Of a stretch of 48,112 nt of DNA, positions 21,298 through 30,922 are shown piece by piece; position 1 is the stretch's first letter; every line of letters starts with the position of its first letter. A program made the translations under genes and the position numbers. Source of the stretch: an uncultured bacterium (GTDB lineage Bacteria; Gemmatimonadota; Gemmatimonadetes; Longimicrobiales; RSA9); NCBI GenBank assembly GCA_937889645.1, contig CALBZE010000082.1:1-48112 (forward strand), written 5' to 3'. Below the pieces are notes generated by a model. The model saw only the letters and a list, made by a program, of their open reading frames with translations, ran no database searches and was not told where the DNA came from.

Positions 21298-24200
21298 TGA
21301 ACTGTTGCTCCGGGTTCACCAACGGCACCGCCGTGAACGGACCCGAATAGAGCCGACGCCTGTGGACCGGCGCGATCCCGAGGACCAGGCTCCATTCGGG
21401 GTCGATCCTCCACCGGATCGTGGCGGTCCACGTCTCCGGCCCGGCAGCCGAGCCGAACACGTCGGCCAGCGCCAGGTTCACCGTCAGGAAGACGTCATCC
21501 GCCAGCTCCCGGCCGAACGCGATCGTGGGCGCGCCGAACCCGCCGTACGCGCCCCCCGTCGGGCGGATCTGGAAGTAGTCCAGCGGCAGCCCGATGTCCG
21601 CGATCAACGTCTCCTCCAACTCGATGCTCGCGATCTCGGCCAGGCTGCCCACCCCGAACAGCGCTTCTTCCAGGAATGGCTCGATCGGCGCACCGCCGTC
21701 CGCGAGGGCGAAGCTCGGCTGACCGAACAGGAGCACGCTGATCAGCTCGGATTCCGGGACGTTGGCGCCGCCGGCCGTCGTGACCGCGACCGTCGGCGCA
21801 TCCAGCGTCCCGCCCAGCCGGATCTGCAAGTCGATCGGCTCGCCCGTCAGGCTCGGCACCGTCCGCTGCGCCACGACGTCGAGCGCCGGGTTGATCGGCG
21901 TCGTGCCGAAGAACGAGACTTCGGCGCTCACGATCGAGAAACGGCGCACCAGCGGCCCGACGCGGAGCGTGAACGTGCCCCGTTCGCCTTCCAGGTCCCC
22001 GAAGATCCGGACATCCTCCTCGCCCGCGTTCTTGACGAGGACCAGCTCGCCCGAGAGCTGGATCCGCAGGCCTTCCGTCGTGAACCACAGGTCGTCGCCC
22101 GCCTCGAGGACGAAATCGTCCAGCGCGAGCCTTTCGAACCACGAGAGCCGCCGCGCCTCGTCCACCTCCGCGGTCGGCTCCAGCAGCGACTCGCCGTCCG
22201 CGAGAGCGCCGCCCTCGATCGCGATCGCCGTCTCGAAATCGTCTCCGCCGTAGGAAGGCAGCTCGACGTACCCATCGTCAAGGGTGACGTCGCCGGCGAT
22301 GATGGGTGCGGAGAGATTCCCCTCGACGCGCACCTGGCCGGTCGCCGCCGCGTCCTCGAGATCGTCGACGCCGAGCGGCCGGAATCCGTCGACGTCGATG
22401 GTCAGGTCGAGAACCGGGTCCGTCAGCGTCGGGAACGTGATCGTCCCGGTGGCGACAGCCCAGCCGTCACTGCGCGCCCGCGCCTCGCGGACCCTGACCA
22501 ACTGGTTCTCGAGGACCAGGTCCACCGTGACCTCTTCGTAGCGCTGGTTGAACGCCGGGACGGTGAAGGCGCCGTTCCACACCTGGAGCGTGCCGTCGAG
22601 CTGCGGTGCGCCGGCCGTCCCGGTCACCACGATGACGGCGCGCAGCAGACCCGAAGCCTCACGGACATACGGTGTGAGCAGGGTGACCGCCTGGAGCGGC
22701 AGACTGTCGGCGCGCACCGCCGCCCGGAGCGGTGCGCCTTCCATCAGGTGTGCATCGCCGATGGCGGCCAGATCCAGCGCGAAGGGCATGGAGGCCTCGA
22801 ATTCGACGATGCCGAAGGTGTCGAGCACCGCGGCCGCTTCGGCCAACAAGCGGGTGTCCTCGTAAATGACGTTCCCCGCCACCCGCGTCGCGTACACGTC
22901 CTGGATGCGCCCCTGCTCGAGCCGGAAATCCACACGGATCGACGGATCCGCCGCCGGGCCGGACGCCATGGCGACCGCCCAGACCTCGCCTGTCACGACC
23001 GGCTCGAGCCCCAGTAGCTCCAGGACGCGCCCGATCGGGAGCGCCGAGATCTCCACCCGGAACGCCGCAGCCGCGGACGGCGGCAGCGTGCCCTCGGCCG
23101 CGATGCGCCCGTCGCCCCCCTCTTCGCGCAGCTCGAGGCCGCGGATGTCGAAGCCGGTATCCGGCGCCCAGGCGATGTGCGCCGGCCGGGTCAGCGACCA
23201 GCGCTCGCCATCCAGATCCACGTTCAATTGCCTGACCGTCGCGTCGATGGCGCCGTTCGCCGCCACCTCGCCGTCGCCGCTCAGCTCGACGACGCCGCCG
23301 CCCGACCGCTCCGCCGCCACGTCCAGCGCGAAGCGACGTTCCGCGAGCACGAGCGACGCATGCGCCGTGTCGTACACCACGTTCCCCGGCGCACGCAGCG
23401 TCGAAGCCGCCGCCTCGACCCGCCCCTCGGGGAGCGGCCCGCCGAATGCCACGTCGTACTCCGCCGCGATCGATTCGGCCGCCCAATCGCCATATTCCAC
23501 GCCCGCGCCTTCGAGCGCACCCGCGAGCCGGGGCGCCCCGGCCGGGCCCGTTAGCGCGCCCTCGGCCCGCACCGCGCCTCGCGCGGTCTCGCGCGGGCCG
23601 AGCCCCGGCAGGTACGGCGCGAACGGCTCGAGCGACGCGATTTCGACCCGGTACTCGAGCCCGCCGGCCGCCGGCTCGACGAAGCGCCACGTCCCGTCCA
23701 CGTCCAGCGCCAGCGTCGAGAGGCGGAGCGCCACGGCCTCCACCGCCAACGTCCCGCCGCGCACGGCCGCGACGACCACGATGCTGTCCGCCGGCCCCGC
23801 CCTCCAGCCGGTGAACCCACCGCGGAGCGCCAAGCGCGCGTCCGCCGTGCGCGGGTTCGTGCCTCTGCCGGACAGCTCGAAGCTCGCCGTCAGCGCCACC
23901 GGCGGCACTTCGGGCTCCAGCAACGCATCGAGCTCGAGCCCGATCACTCGCCCCTCGAGGTCGTACGCTACGACCGGCCCGCTCAGGTCGAGCGTCCCGG
24001 CCAGGAAAACCGTGCCCGCTCCGAGCGCCAGCGTAACCTCCAGCGTGAGCGGCGCCTCACCCGGCGGGCCTCGCAGCAGGATGCGCCCGCTCAGTCGCGC
24101 GTCGGGAGCGAGCGGCAACGGTCCGGTCACGGGGCGCAGCGCCGCGAGCGGGACGTCCTCAAGCTCGATGTCCGCGCCTCGCAGCTGGAACGCTCCCTCG

Positions 24201-25381
24201 GCGAACGTGAGCGATCCCGACACGCGCGCGAGGAACGGCTCAGGAACGGCCGCCGTCGCGAGCGACGCCGTGAGGTCGAACGCGAACGTCGGCGACGTGC
24301 CCTGGATCCGCCCCCGGATCTCGCCGCCGTAGGGGAGCGGCCCGACGAACCTCTCCAGGAACGCGATCGTGATCGGCTCGAGAGACAGATCCACGGCGAG
24401 GAGGCCGACGCCGCCGGCCGCGCCGATCGAGAGGGCGAGCGTCCCCGTCGCCCGCGACTCGCCCGAGACGGCCGCGAGGTTCGAGATCGTGATCGCGGAC
24501 GCGCCCTCGGCCCCGGGTTCGATCGCGATGTCGAACGACGCGACCCCGTCCGGCAGCTCCGGCACGAACGTGCGCGCGTCGGCGAACGGCAGCCTTTCCA
24601 CCCGCGCGGTGCCGGTCAGCCCGAGCCCCTCCGCAGCGGGGACGTACTCCGCCTCCAGGCCGGTCACGATCGTGCTGTCGAGCGTCAGCCGCGCCACATC
24701 GAACGTCACGCGGTCTTCGGGCCACCGCACCAGCGCGTCCGTCGACGTCACGACGCGCGTCCCCACCGGGCCCGGCAGTTCGGCCGTCGTCGTGAGGCGC
24801 GCGATCACCGCCGTCGCCGGCTCGCCGGGGACCAACACGTCGATGCGGGCGAGCGTCGCGTCGACCGCGGTGAACCGCAGCGTGTCCGCCCCCGGCATCC
24901 GCACGACGACCACACCGTTCAGGACGGCAACGTCCCTGAATCGAACGAGCGTCCCGGACGAGTCCGCGCCGCCGCCCGACCTCGCGGGACCGCCGTCGCC
25001 GGTGAAGCGGTCGAACACCTGCTGATAGTTCCAGTCGTCCGCGCCCGCTGCCCGCTCGATCACGACGCGTGGACGCACGAACGTCGCTTCCGTGACCAGC
25101 ACCGAACCCCGGTTCAGCGCGCCCGCGTCCAGGACGCCGGATACCGAATCTCCTTCGAAGAATGGCCGCCCCCCGGGCGCGTTCCACGTCACCGCGGTCG
25201 CCGCGATCCGGATCGGACCTTCCAACGGTGCGCCCGGGAGCGTGCCTCGCAACGCCGCCTCTATGCGCGCTTCGACATCGGCGATTCCGACCCTGCCCGG
25301 CGCCACCTGGATCGCCGGCGCCGCCGCGGCGACGATCGCCACCCACACCGCACGGGCTCGGGAGCGGCGCCGGTCGCCCAC
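21266..25381 (-). CDS. tamB: TamB-type translocation and assembly module protein
   Basis: 1371 residues. Long repetitive beta-rich protein (beta-taco fold) spanning the periplasm. The N-terminus has a weak membrane anchor (about 12-28, AVWVAIVAAAAPAIQVA). The C-terminal TamB/DUF490 domain is clear: GDLEGERGTFTLRVGPLVRRF, VSFFGTTPINPALDVVAQR, IDLQIRLGGTLDAPTV and ESELISVLLFGQPSF. GTG start six bases after the tamA stop; no strong ribosome site, which suggests coupling. TamB with its barrel partner, encoded just upstream, is implicated in outer-membrane protein insertion and lipid transport. Overlaps gntR convergently by 32 bp. Confidence 0.93.
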   Translation of the reverse strand: MGDRRRSRARAVWVAIVAAAAPAIQVAPGRVGIADVEARIEAALRGTLPGAPLEGPIRIAATAVTWNAPGGRPFFEGDSVSGVLDAGALNRGSVLVTEATFVRPRVVIERAAGADDWNYQQVFDRFTGDGGPARSGGGADSSGTLVRFRDVAVLNGVVVVRMPGADTLRFTAVDATLARIDVLVPGEPATAVIARLTTTAELPGPVGTRVVTSTDALVRWPEDRVTFDVARLTLDSTIVTGLEAEYVPAAEGLGLTGTARVERLPFADARTFVPELPDGVASFDIAIEPGAEGASAITISNLAAVSGESRATGTLALSIGAAGGVGLLAVDLSLEPITIAFLERFVGPLPYGGEIRGRIQGTSPTFAFDLTASLATAAVPEPFLARVSGSLTFAEGAFQLRGADIELEDVPLAALRPVTGPLPLAPDARLSGRILLRGPPGEAPLTLEVTLALGAGTVFLAGTLDLSGPVVAYDLEGRVIGLELDALLEPEVPPVALTASFELSGRGTNPRTADARLALRGGFTGWRAGPADSIVVVAAVRGGTLAVEAVALRLSTLALDVDGTWRFVEPAAGGLEYRVEIASLEPFAPYLPGLGPRETARGAVRAEGALTGPAGAPRLAGALEGAGVEYGDWAAESIAAEYDVAFGGPLPEGRVEAAASTLRAPGNVVYDTAHASLVLAERRFALDVAAERSGGGVVELSGDGEVAANGAIDATVRQLNVDLDGERWSLTRPAHIAWAPDTGFDIRGLELREEGGDGRIAAEGTLPPSAAAAFRVEISALPIGRVLELLGLEPVVTGEVWAVAMASGPAADPSIRVDFRLEQGRIQDVYATRVAGNVIYEDTRLLAEAAAVLDTFGIVEFEASMPFALDLAAIGDAHLMEGAPLRAAVRADSLPLQAVTLLTPYVREASGLLRAVIVVTGTAGAPQLDGTLQVWNGAFTVPAFNQRYEEVTVDLVLENQLVRVREARARSDGWAVATGTITFPTLTDPVLDLTIDVDGFRPLGVDDLEDAAATGQVRVEGNLSAPIIAGDVTLDDGYVELPSYGGDDFETAIAIEGGALADGESLLEPTAEVDEARRLSWFERLALDDFVLEAGDDLWFTTEGLRIQLSGELVLVKNAGEEDVRIFGDLEGERGTFTLRVGPLVRRFSIVSAEVSFFGTTPINPALDVVAQRTVPSLTGEPIDLQIRLGGTLDAPTVAVTTAGGANVPESELISVLLFGQPSFALADGGAPIEPFLEEALFGVGSLAEIASIELEETLIADIGLPLDYFQIRPTGGAYGGFGAPTIAFGRELADDVFLTVNLALADVFGSAAGPETWTATIRWRIDPEWSLVLGIAPVHRRRLYSGPFTAVPLVNPEQQFIIELLRRWTY

Positions 25382-25387
25382 GTACGC

Positions 25388-27544
25388 TCAGAACGGCTGG
25401 CCCACGGCGAGGTGCACCCGCAGGCGACTCAGAAAGGACTCGCGCGCCGGCGTGAACCGATCCGCCACGCGCACAAGGACGCCCGTCTCCGGCTCGATCA
25501 GGTAGAGCGGCGCCGTCGGCGGCGCGTACGGGTTGTACGCCACGTCCACCCGCACCGGGCCGACCGGCGTGTTCACCCTCAGCCCGACACCGGGGGTGAT
25601 CCGGACGTCGCTCGCGTCGATCGACCATAGCCGATCCTCGTCGACCGCACCCGCGTCGACGAAGGTCGCAAGGCGTAACCTATTGCCCAGAAACGGCCCG
25701 GGGAACCTCAGTTCGAGCGACGTCACGAACGCCGACAGCCCGCCGATCGGGACGAATACCACGTTCTCCTCCTCGAACTGCGGGCCCTCTTCGACGTAGA
25801 CGCCCGGACCCAGCGTGTTGCGCGCGTACCCCCGCACGCTGTTCGCGCCGCCGGCGTAGAACCGGTCCTCCGGCGGGATGAAGTCCTCGCCGCCCCGGAC
25901 CGATGCCGCGCCGATGAACGTCCCCGCGCGCAGGCTCGCCGCGAAGACCGAGCGGGAGCCGACCGGGACGTACACGGCGCCGTCGAACGCCGTCCGCCCG
26001 TAATCGACCTCCGATCCGAGCCACGGCGCCGCCCAGACCGCGGTGGCGCGCAGTAGATGTCCGCGCGACGGGTCGACCAGCACGTCAGTTCGGTTGCGGA
26101 ACCAGCTCGCGCCCAGCGTGTTCGTGAAGCGCTCCTCGGTGAGTGCGGCGACGTCGCCCGGCTCGCAGACCTGGAACGCCACGCAGAACACCGCGGGCGA
26201 GGCGAGGGTCCTGCCGCGCTCGGCGTCAACCGCCACCGTCAACGTCTGCCGTGGGTCTAGGGTGTGCGTCACCGCCACGCGTGCGCCCTCGGCCTCGCGC
26301 TGGAACACGTCGGGCTCCGAGAAGCGCTCCGCGTAGACGCTCAGCGTAACGCTATTGCGCGGCGTCAGGAAGTACGGCTGCGTCAGGTCCGCGCTGAACC
26401 GGTAGTCCAGCTCGTCGCCGAAGGGATCGCCCTCGAACGCGCGGCAGATCGTGCCCCCGAACCCCGCGTCCAGCGGATCGCCTATCCCGATCTTGCTCAC
26501 GCTCGCCTGGAGCGCGAGGCGACGCGCGCCACCGCCGAAGCTCCGGCTCACCCACTCTACGCGCCCCCGGAAGCAATCCACCGTCCCGAACCCCACCGCG
26601 GCCTCCACGACGTGCACCGGACCCTCAGCGATCTGCACGAGAACCGTCGTCCGCGCGCTGTCGCCGGGCGTCGCCTGGAGCGAGTCCGGCGCGATCGACA
26701 CGACGGCGAACTCCACGATCTCCAGCGAGTACAGATTGCGTTGGCTCGTCACCAGCTCGCCGATCCGTAGGACGTCGCCGCGGCCGAACGTCAGCTGGCG
26801 GAGGACCGTGGTTCGCCCCAGTCGCTCCGCACCCCGCACGATGATCGAGTCCACGACCACCACCGGCCCCGGCACGGCGAGCAGACGCGCGGTCGCCACG
26901 TCGGCCACGGTGTCCACGTCGTAGCTGCGCAGCACCTCGGCGCGCGCATGGCCGAGCGCGAGCAGCCGCGCCTCGATCGTATCGGCCGACGCGGCGAAAT
27001 CCCCCAGGTCGAACAGCTCACCCACTCGAAGCGGCAGCTTCGACCGCACCTCGGCCGTATCCACCACCCCTTCCAGCCCCTCCACCTCGAATGCCGTCAA
27101 CACCACCGGATCCCCGACGTCGATCACGAACTCGACCGCCACATTCTCGTCCTCTCCCGGGACCACCACCGGAACGACCGTCGTGCCGTAATAGCCGCTC
27201 TGACGGTAGAACGCCTCCAGCCGCACGACGTCGCGCCTCACGGCCGCCACGTCCAGCCGATGCCGCTCCTCGCCGATCGACGTGAACGGAATGCAGATCG
27301 GCAGACCCAGGAGATTGCACCGACTCGGCTGCGTCTCCGTCACCCGGATCAGCGTGTCGGCCGAAAACGGGCCGGGCTCCACGAACACGACCCGGTCGAT
27401 CTCCCGACCCTGAAACCGTTGCAGCGCCGAGAATTCGTCCCCCGCGCCCGACCTCGCCCCGCACGCCCCGGCGAGACCCGCGAGCAGCGGGATCGCGAGG
27501 GGTGCGACGGCACGCGCCCACCGCCTCCCGTGCCTCGTCCGCAT
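25388..27544 (-). CDS. tamA: TamA/BamA-family (Omp85) outer-membrane assembly barrel
   Basis: 718 residues. The N-terminal leader ends with AGLAGAC (Cys28), close to but not a perfect lipobox. Roughly three POTRA-like domains follow (about 55-300: RRDVVRLEAFYRQSGYYGT, then DTIEARLLALGHARAEV and GRTTVLRQLTFGRGDVLRIGEL). The barrel (about 310-718) contains DRFYAGGANSVRGYARNTLGP, the VRGF/Y-type loop-6 signature of Omp85 proteins, and ends in an aromatic residue (VGQPF). Number of POTRAs and pairing with tamB favour TamA over BamA. ATG 27544 chosen as the first start giving a signal sequence. Divergent from the PQQ dehydrogenase. Confidence 0.9.
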   Translation of the reverse strand: MRTRHGRRWARAVAPLAIPLLAGLAGACGARSGAGDEFSALQRFQGREIDRVVFVEPGPFSADTLIRVTETQPSRCNLLGLPICIPFTSIGEERHRLDVAAVRRDVVRLEAFYRQSGYYGTTVVPVVVPGEDENVAVEFVIDVGDPVVLTAFEVEGLEGVVDTAEVRSKLPLRVGELFDLGDFAASADTIEARLLALGHARAEVLRSYDVDTVADVATARLLAVPGPVVVVDSIIVRGAERLGRTTVLRQLTFGRGDVLRIGELVTSQRNLYSLEIVEFAVVSIAPDSLQATPGDSARTTVLVQIAEGPVHVVEAAVGFGTVDCFRGRVEWVSRSFGGGARRLALQASVSKIGIGDPLDAGFGGTICRAFEGDPFGDELDYRFSADLTQPYFLTPRNSVTLSVYAERFSEPDVFQREAEGARVAVTHTLDPRQTLTVAVDAERGRTLASPAVFCVAFQVCEPGDVAALTEERFTNTLGASWFRNRTDVLVDPSRGHLLRATAVWAAPWLGSEVDYGRTAFDGAVYVPVGSRSVFAASLRAGTFIGAASVRGGEDFIPPEDRFYAGGANSVRGYARNTLGPGVYVEEGPQFEEENVVFVPIGGLSAFVTSLELRFPGPFLGNRLRLATFVDAGAVDEDRLWSIDASDVRITPGVGLRVNTPVGPVRVDVAYNPYAPPTAPLYLIEPETGVLVRVADRFTPARESFLSRLRVHLAVGQPF

Positions 27545-27688
27545 CCGCGTTTCTGCTCTCCTGCTCGTGTGCGCGTCGGCCCGCGGAATCATGCAAAGCA
27601 CAAGCCACATGGCACCCGTCTTGCGACCTCTGGACGGCGAAATCATGTGTTTCTGCCACGTACGGCCCGACTCTTTCGCGAGAAAAGA

Positions 27689-29569
27689 ATGAGGCCTCGC
27701 ATCTCCGCTTCCGCGCTCCTGATCGGCGCGATCGCGTTCGCCGGGACGGCCGGCTGCGGCGAAGACGGTGAGGACCGGAAGCCCGCCGCGAGCGAACGCG
27801 CGGGAACGCCCGCACCCGCCTCGCTCGAGCCGGCGTACACACGGGTCAGCGACCAGATGCTGGCCGGAGCCGACGCAGCGGCGGAGAACTGGCTGGTCCA
27901 CGGCGGGGCGTACAACAACCAGCGCTACTCGTCGCTCTCGCAGATCAATCGCGGCAACGTGGCGGACCTGGTGCCGGTGTGGATCTACCAGACGGGGATC
28001 TCGGAATCGTTCGCTACGACACCGATCGTGGTGGACAACACCATGTACCTGACCACTCCCGAGAGCCACGTGATCGCGCTGAACGCCGCGACGGGCGAGC
28101 GGCTGTGGGAGTTCGTGCCGGAACTGAAGCGCACGATGCTGTGCTGCGGCCCGGACAACCGGGGCGTGGCGGTGCACGACGACAAGGTCTTCGTCGCCAC
28201 GCTCGACGCGCGGTTGATCGCGCTGAACAACCGGACGGGGGAAGTGGTCTGGGAGACTGAGGTGGCGGATCCCGAGGACGGCTACAGCGAGACGATGGCG
28301 CCGCTGGCGTACCGCGGGAAGGTGGTGGTCGGTGTCGACGGCGGCGAGTACGGGATCCGGGGGTTCGTCGCCGCGTTCGACGCTCGCACGGGAAGGGAAG
28401 TGTGGCGGTGGTACACGGTGCCCGAGCCCGGCCAGGGCGGCGGCTGGTGGGGGGAGTGGAAGCCGACCGACCCCTACGGAACCTCCCTCGGCCGAGACAT
28501 CCTCTTCGAGCAGGAGCAGCAGGGAAAGCGTCCGGACGCCTGGAAGCGGGGCGGGGGTGCGGTCACGACGACGCCCGCGTACGACCCAGCCTCGAACACG
28601 CTCTACGTCGTCGTCGAGAACCCCGCGCCGGCGTTGGACGGCGCCGTTCGGCCCGGCGACAACCTCTACACCGGCTCGATCGTCGCGCTGGACGGCGATA
28701 CCGGCCGCATGCGATGGTTCTTCCAGTACCTCCCGCACGACGTCTGGGACCTGAGCGGCGGCGCTCCGCCGATGCTGATCTACGACGGCACCCGGAAGCT
28801 GGTCGCCCACGCAGGGCGCACCGGCTGGCTCTACATCGTCGACGCCGCAACCGGCCGGCCGGTCCTGCGCTCGGACAACTTCGTGCCGCAGGCGAACCTC
28901 TTCACGCACCCCACGTCCGAGGGGATCCGCATACTGCCCGGAGCGAACGGCGGCGCCGACTGGTCACCGACGGCATTCTCCCCGCGCACCGGGCTCGTCT
29001 ACGTGACCGCGCTCCACCAGCCGATGATCTACACCCGGGCCTTCCAACCCCGCGAGGACGGCCGGCTCTGGATCGGCGGCCGGTTCGTCCACGTCCCGGA
29101 AGAGCCCCAGGCCGGCATCCTGTCGGCGATCGATCCCCGCACGGGCGAGATCCGCTGGCAGCGTCAGCTCCCGGCGCCGACCAGCGGCGGCGTTCTCGCC
29201 ACTGCCGGCGACCTCGTCTTCGTCGGGCAGGGGACCGGCACCCTCGACGCCTTCGACGCGGAAACCGGTCAGCTCCTCTGGCAGTTCCGCGCCGGCGCCG
29301 GCGTCAACGGCAGCCCGATCACCTACATGGCCGGCGGCGTCCAGTACGTCGCCGTCCCAGCCGGTGGAAACCACCAACTCGATACGCCACGCGGAGATGA
29401 CCTCATCGTCTTCGCGTTGCATGGGAGACGGGCGCCGACCGTCACCGCGTACGGCGTCCCACGATACACCCGCAACGGCCCCATCCATTTCGGGCGCGTT
29501 CGGCAGGTCCCGGCCTCCCAGGTCGACCAGCTCCAGGGCACCGGACAGGCGACCGGCAGGCAACCGTGA
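27689..29569 (+). CDS. PQQ-dependent dehydrogenase (quinoprotein), no cytochrome domain
   Basis: 626 residues. Eight-bladed propeller of the PQQ alcohol/glucose dehydrogenase type, with W-motif repeats such as ALNAATGERLWEF, ALNNRTGEVVWET, ALDGDTGRMRWFF and AFDAETGQLLWQF. The vicinal disulfide CC (152-153, LCCGPDNRG) over the cofactor is present, as are ENPAP and RPGDNLYT, which carry metal and catalytic positions in this family. Leader ends TAGC (Cys23), so it may be a lipoprotein. No CXXCH or C-terminal cytochrome domain, so electrons must leave by a separate carrier. Substrate unknown. ATG directly after GAGAAAAGA. Confidence 0.92.
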   Translation: MRPRISASALLIGAIAFAGTAGCGEDGEDRKPAASERAGTPAPASLEPAYTRVSDQMLAGADAAAENWLVHGGAYNNQRYSSLSQINRGNVADLVPVWIYQTGISESFATTPIVVDNTMYLTTPESHVIALNAATGERLWEFVPELKRTMLCCGPDNRGVAVHDDKVFVATLDARLIALNNRTGEVVWETEVADPEDGYSETMAPLAYRGKVVVGVDGGEYGIRGFVAAFDARTGREVWRWYTVPEPGQGGGWWGEWKPTDPYGTSLGRDILFEQEQQGKRPDAWKRGGGAVTTTPAYDPASNTLYVVVENPAPALDGAVRPGDNLYTGSIVALDGDTGRMRWFFQYLPHDVWDLSGGAPPMLIYDGTRKLVAHAGRTGWLYIVDAATGRPVLRSDNFVPQANLFTHPTSEGIRILPGANGGADWSPTAFSPRTGLVYVTALHQPMIYTRAFQPREDGRLWIGGRFVHVPEEPQAGILSAIDPRTGEIRWQRQLPAPTSGGVLATAGDLVFVGQGTGTLDAFDAETGQLLWQFRAGAGVNGSPITYMAGGVQYVAVPAGGNHQLDTPRGDDLIVFALHGRRAPTVTAYGVPRYTRNGPIHFGRVRQVPASQVDQLQGTGQATGRQP

Positions 29570-29585
29570 TCCCGTCCGCGCGTGC

Positions 29586-29614
29586 TTGACAGATGCCGAA
29601 ATCCTCGCTAAGTT
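29586..29614 (+). promoter_or_regulatory. Promoter of the TPR-like gene
   Basis: Perfect TTGACA (29586-29591), 17 nt, TAAGTT (29609-29614). The -10 keeps the most conserved T, A and final T. Implied leader about 80 nt. Confidence 0.6.
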
Positions 29615-29639
29615 CAACGTGTTAGGCGACTTTGCCTCT

Positions 29640-29669
29640 CCGCCCGCGTCACCTCTGGTCCGCGGGCGG
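29640..29669 (+). other. 9-bp hairpin in the 5' leader
   Basis: CCGCCCGCG and its exact complement enclose a 12-nt loop, between the promoter and the ATG at 29701. Only a weak T content follows, so either a leader structure or an attenuator is possible. Confidence 0.45.
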
Positions 29670-29700
29670 ATTCGTTACGGACCCTGACGCCGATTTCCGC

Positions 29701-30393
29701 ATGGCACGACACCCGACTGCTGGTCGCGTCCACCGGACCGCTACGACGCCGGACGATGCCTTCATCGCCCGGGTCCTCGAAATCTCCGCGTGGGCCAAGA
29801 CTCATTCCCGCGCTCTCACGATCGGTATCGTGTCCCTCGTGGCCGTGGTCCTCGTGGCCGCGTACGTCCGGAACTTCCAGGCGACCGCACGCGCCGCCGC
29901 CGAGTCGCGCTTCCTGGCCGTGCAGCAGACCGTCGCCAGCGGGAACACGGCGCTCGCCATCCGTGACCTCGAGGAGTTCCTCGCGACCCACGGCAGCAGC
30001 GAGGTCGCCAAAGAGGCCCGCATCCTCCTCGCGCAGAGCTACCTGATCGAGGGCGACCCGGAGAAGGCGATCGCCGCCGTCGACCCGGTCGCGAAGTCGA
30101 TCGGGGAAGGGCTGGGCACCACGGCGGCGCTCCTCAAGGCCGCCGCGCTCGAGTCAGCAGGACGCGTCGACGAGGCCGAGGCACTCTACCTCCGTATCGC
30201 CGACCGCGCGCGCTTCGACTACGAGCGCGTGGAAGCACTCGACGCGGCCGCACGCATCCGAATGGACCGCGGCGACGCCGCCGGCGCAACGCAGCTCTAC
30301 GACCGCCTCCTCGCGCTCTCGCGGGACGGTAGCGCCGACGCCGCCGTATTCGAGATGCGCCGCGCAGAGGCCCGCGCCCGCGCCCAGAACTAG
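29701..30393 (+). CDS. YfgM-like tetratricopeptide membrane protein
   Basis: 230 residues: an N-terminal cytoplasmic stretch, one membrane helix (about 40-56, LTIGIVSLVAVVLVAAY), then a helical periplasmic region with TPR-like pairs (NTALAIRDLEEFLATHGSS, then AKEARILLAQSYLIEGDPEKAI, ALLKAAALESAGRVDEAEALY and ALDAAARIRMDRGDAAGATQLY). This matches the YfgM/TPR_21-type architecture (anchor plus TPRs), which in E. coli works with PpiD in periplasmic protein folding. No Shine-Dalgarno is obvious before the ATG. It stands alone behind its own promoter. Confidence 0.8.
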   Translation: MARHPTAGRVHRTATTPDDAFIARVLEISAWAKTHSRALTIGIVSLVAVVLVAAYVRNFQATARAAAESRFLAVQQTVASGNTALAIRDLEEFLATHGSSEVAKEARILLAQSYLIEGDPEKAIAAVDPVAKSIGEGLGTTAALLKAAALESAGRVDEAEALYLRIADRARFDYERVEALDAAARIRMDRGDAAGATQLYDRLLALSRDGSADAAVFEMRRAEARARAQN

Positions 30394-30922
30394 CGTCGAT
30401 CCCGGTGGGCCCTCGGGTGGCGGCCGCCGCTCCGCCGCCACCCGCCGGGCTCGGCGATCACCGTCCGCCATACCCGGTCCGTAGACGATCCTCCCGCCAC
30501 GCCGCGCTCGGTTCCGCGCTCCAAAGCGGCCTCCCGGCACGAAACCTCGATCGTCCACGTCCATGGCCTCGACGCCTTCGACGAGGCCCGCGACCCCCGA
30601 CACCGGCAGGGAGAGCGCCGCGCACGGCACCTGCCGGGGCACGTCCCGCGTCAGACTCGTCGCACGCCCACGACGGGAACAGGACAGCATGGCGACCGGG
30701 CCGCCCGGGGGATGGAGGCGCCATCGTCGTCATCCACCTGGGCCGCCGTCGGCCGCCGCCGCCGTGACGGCAAGCGGGAGGCCCGGCCGCACGCCGCACG
30801 TGTTCACGCAACTCCCGCACCACTTCGTATAATATGCATTATGTAAACTCGCGGGCGGAATTCGTGTGGAAAAACACAGACGTTCTCCACCACCCCGTCT
30901 TTCGGCTGGCTGGACGGCTGAC
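30394..30922. other. Gene-free stretch of 529 bp with an AT-rich island
   Basis: No open frame here has protein-like composition; those present are Arg/Pro/Gly-rich and antisense-like. The only notable feature is an AT-rich island near 30826-30845 with TATAAT at 30828-30833 and the inverted repeat ATAAT-N4-ATTAT (30829-30842). It resembles a promoter -10, but no convincing -35 or downstream gene goes with it. Confidence 0.5.

Noticed and set aside
21266..25381. Large adhesin or autotransporter
   Set aside because: The C-terminus is a TamB/DUF490 domain and the gene follows an Omp85 barrel gene, so TamB explains the repetitive beta structure.
30405..30823. Small genes on either strand in the gap after the TPR-like gene
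   Set aside because: Frames are Pro/Arg/Gly/Ala-rich, lack ribosome sites and known motifs, and overlap one another; treated as non-coding.
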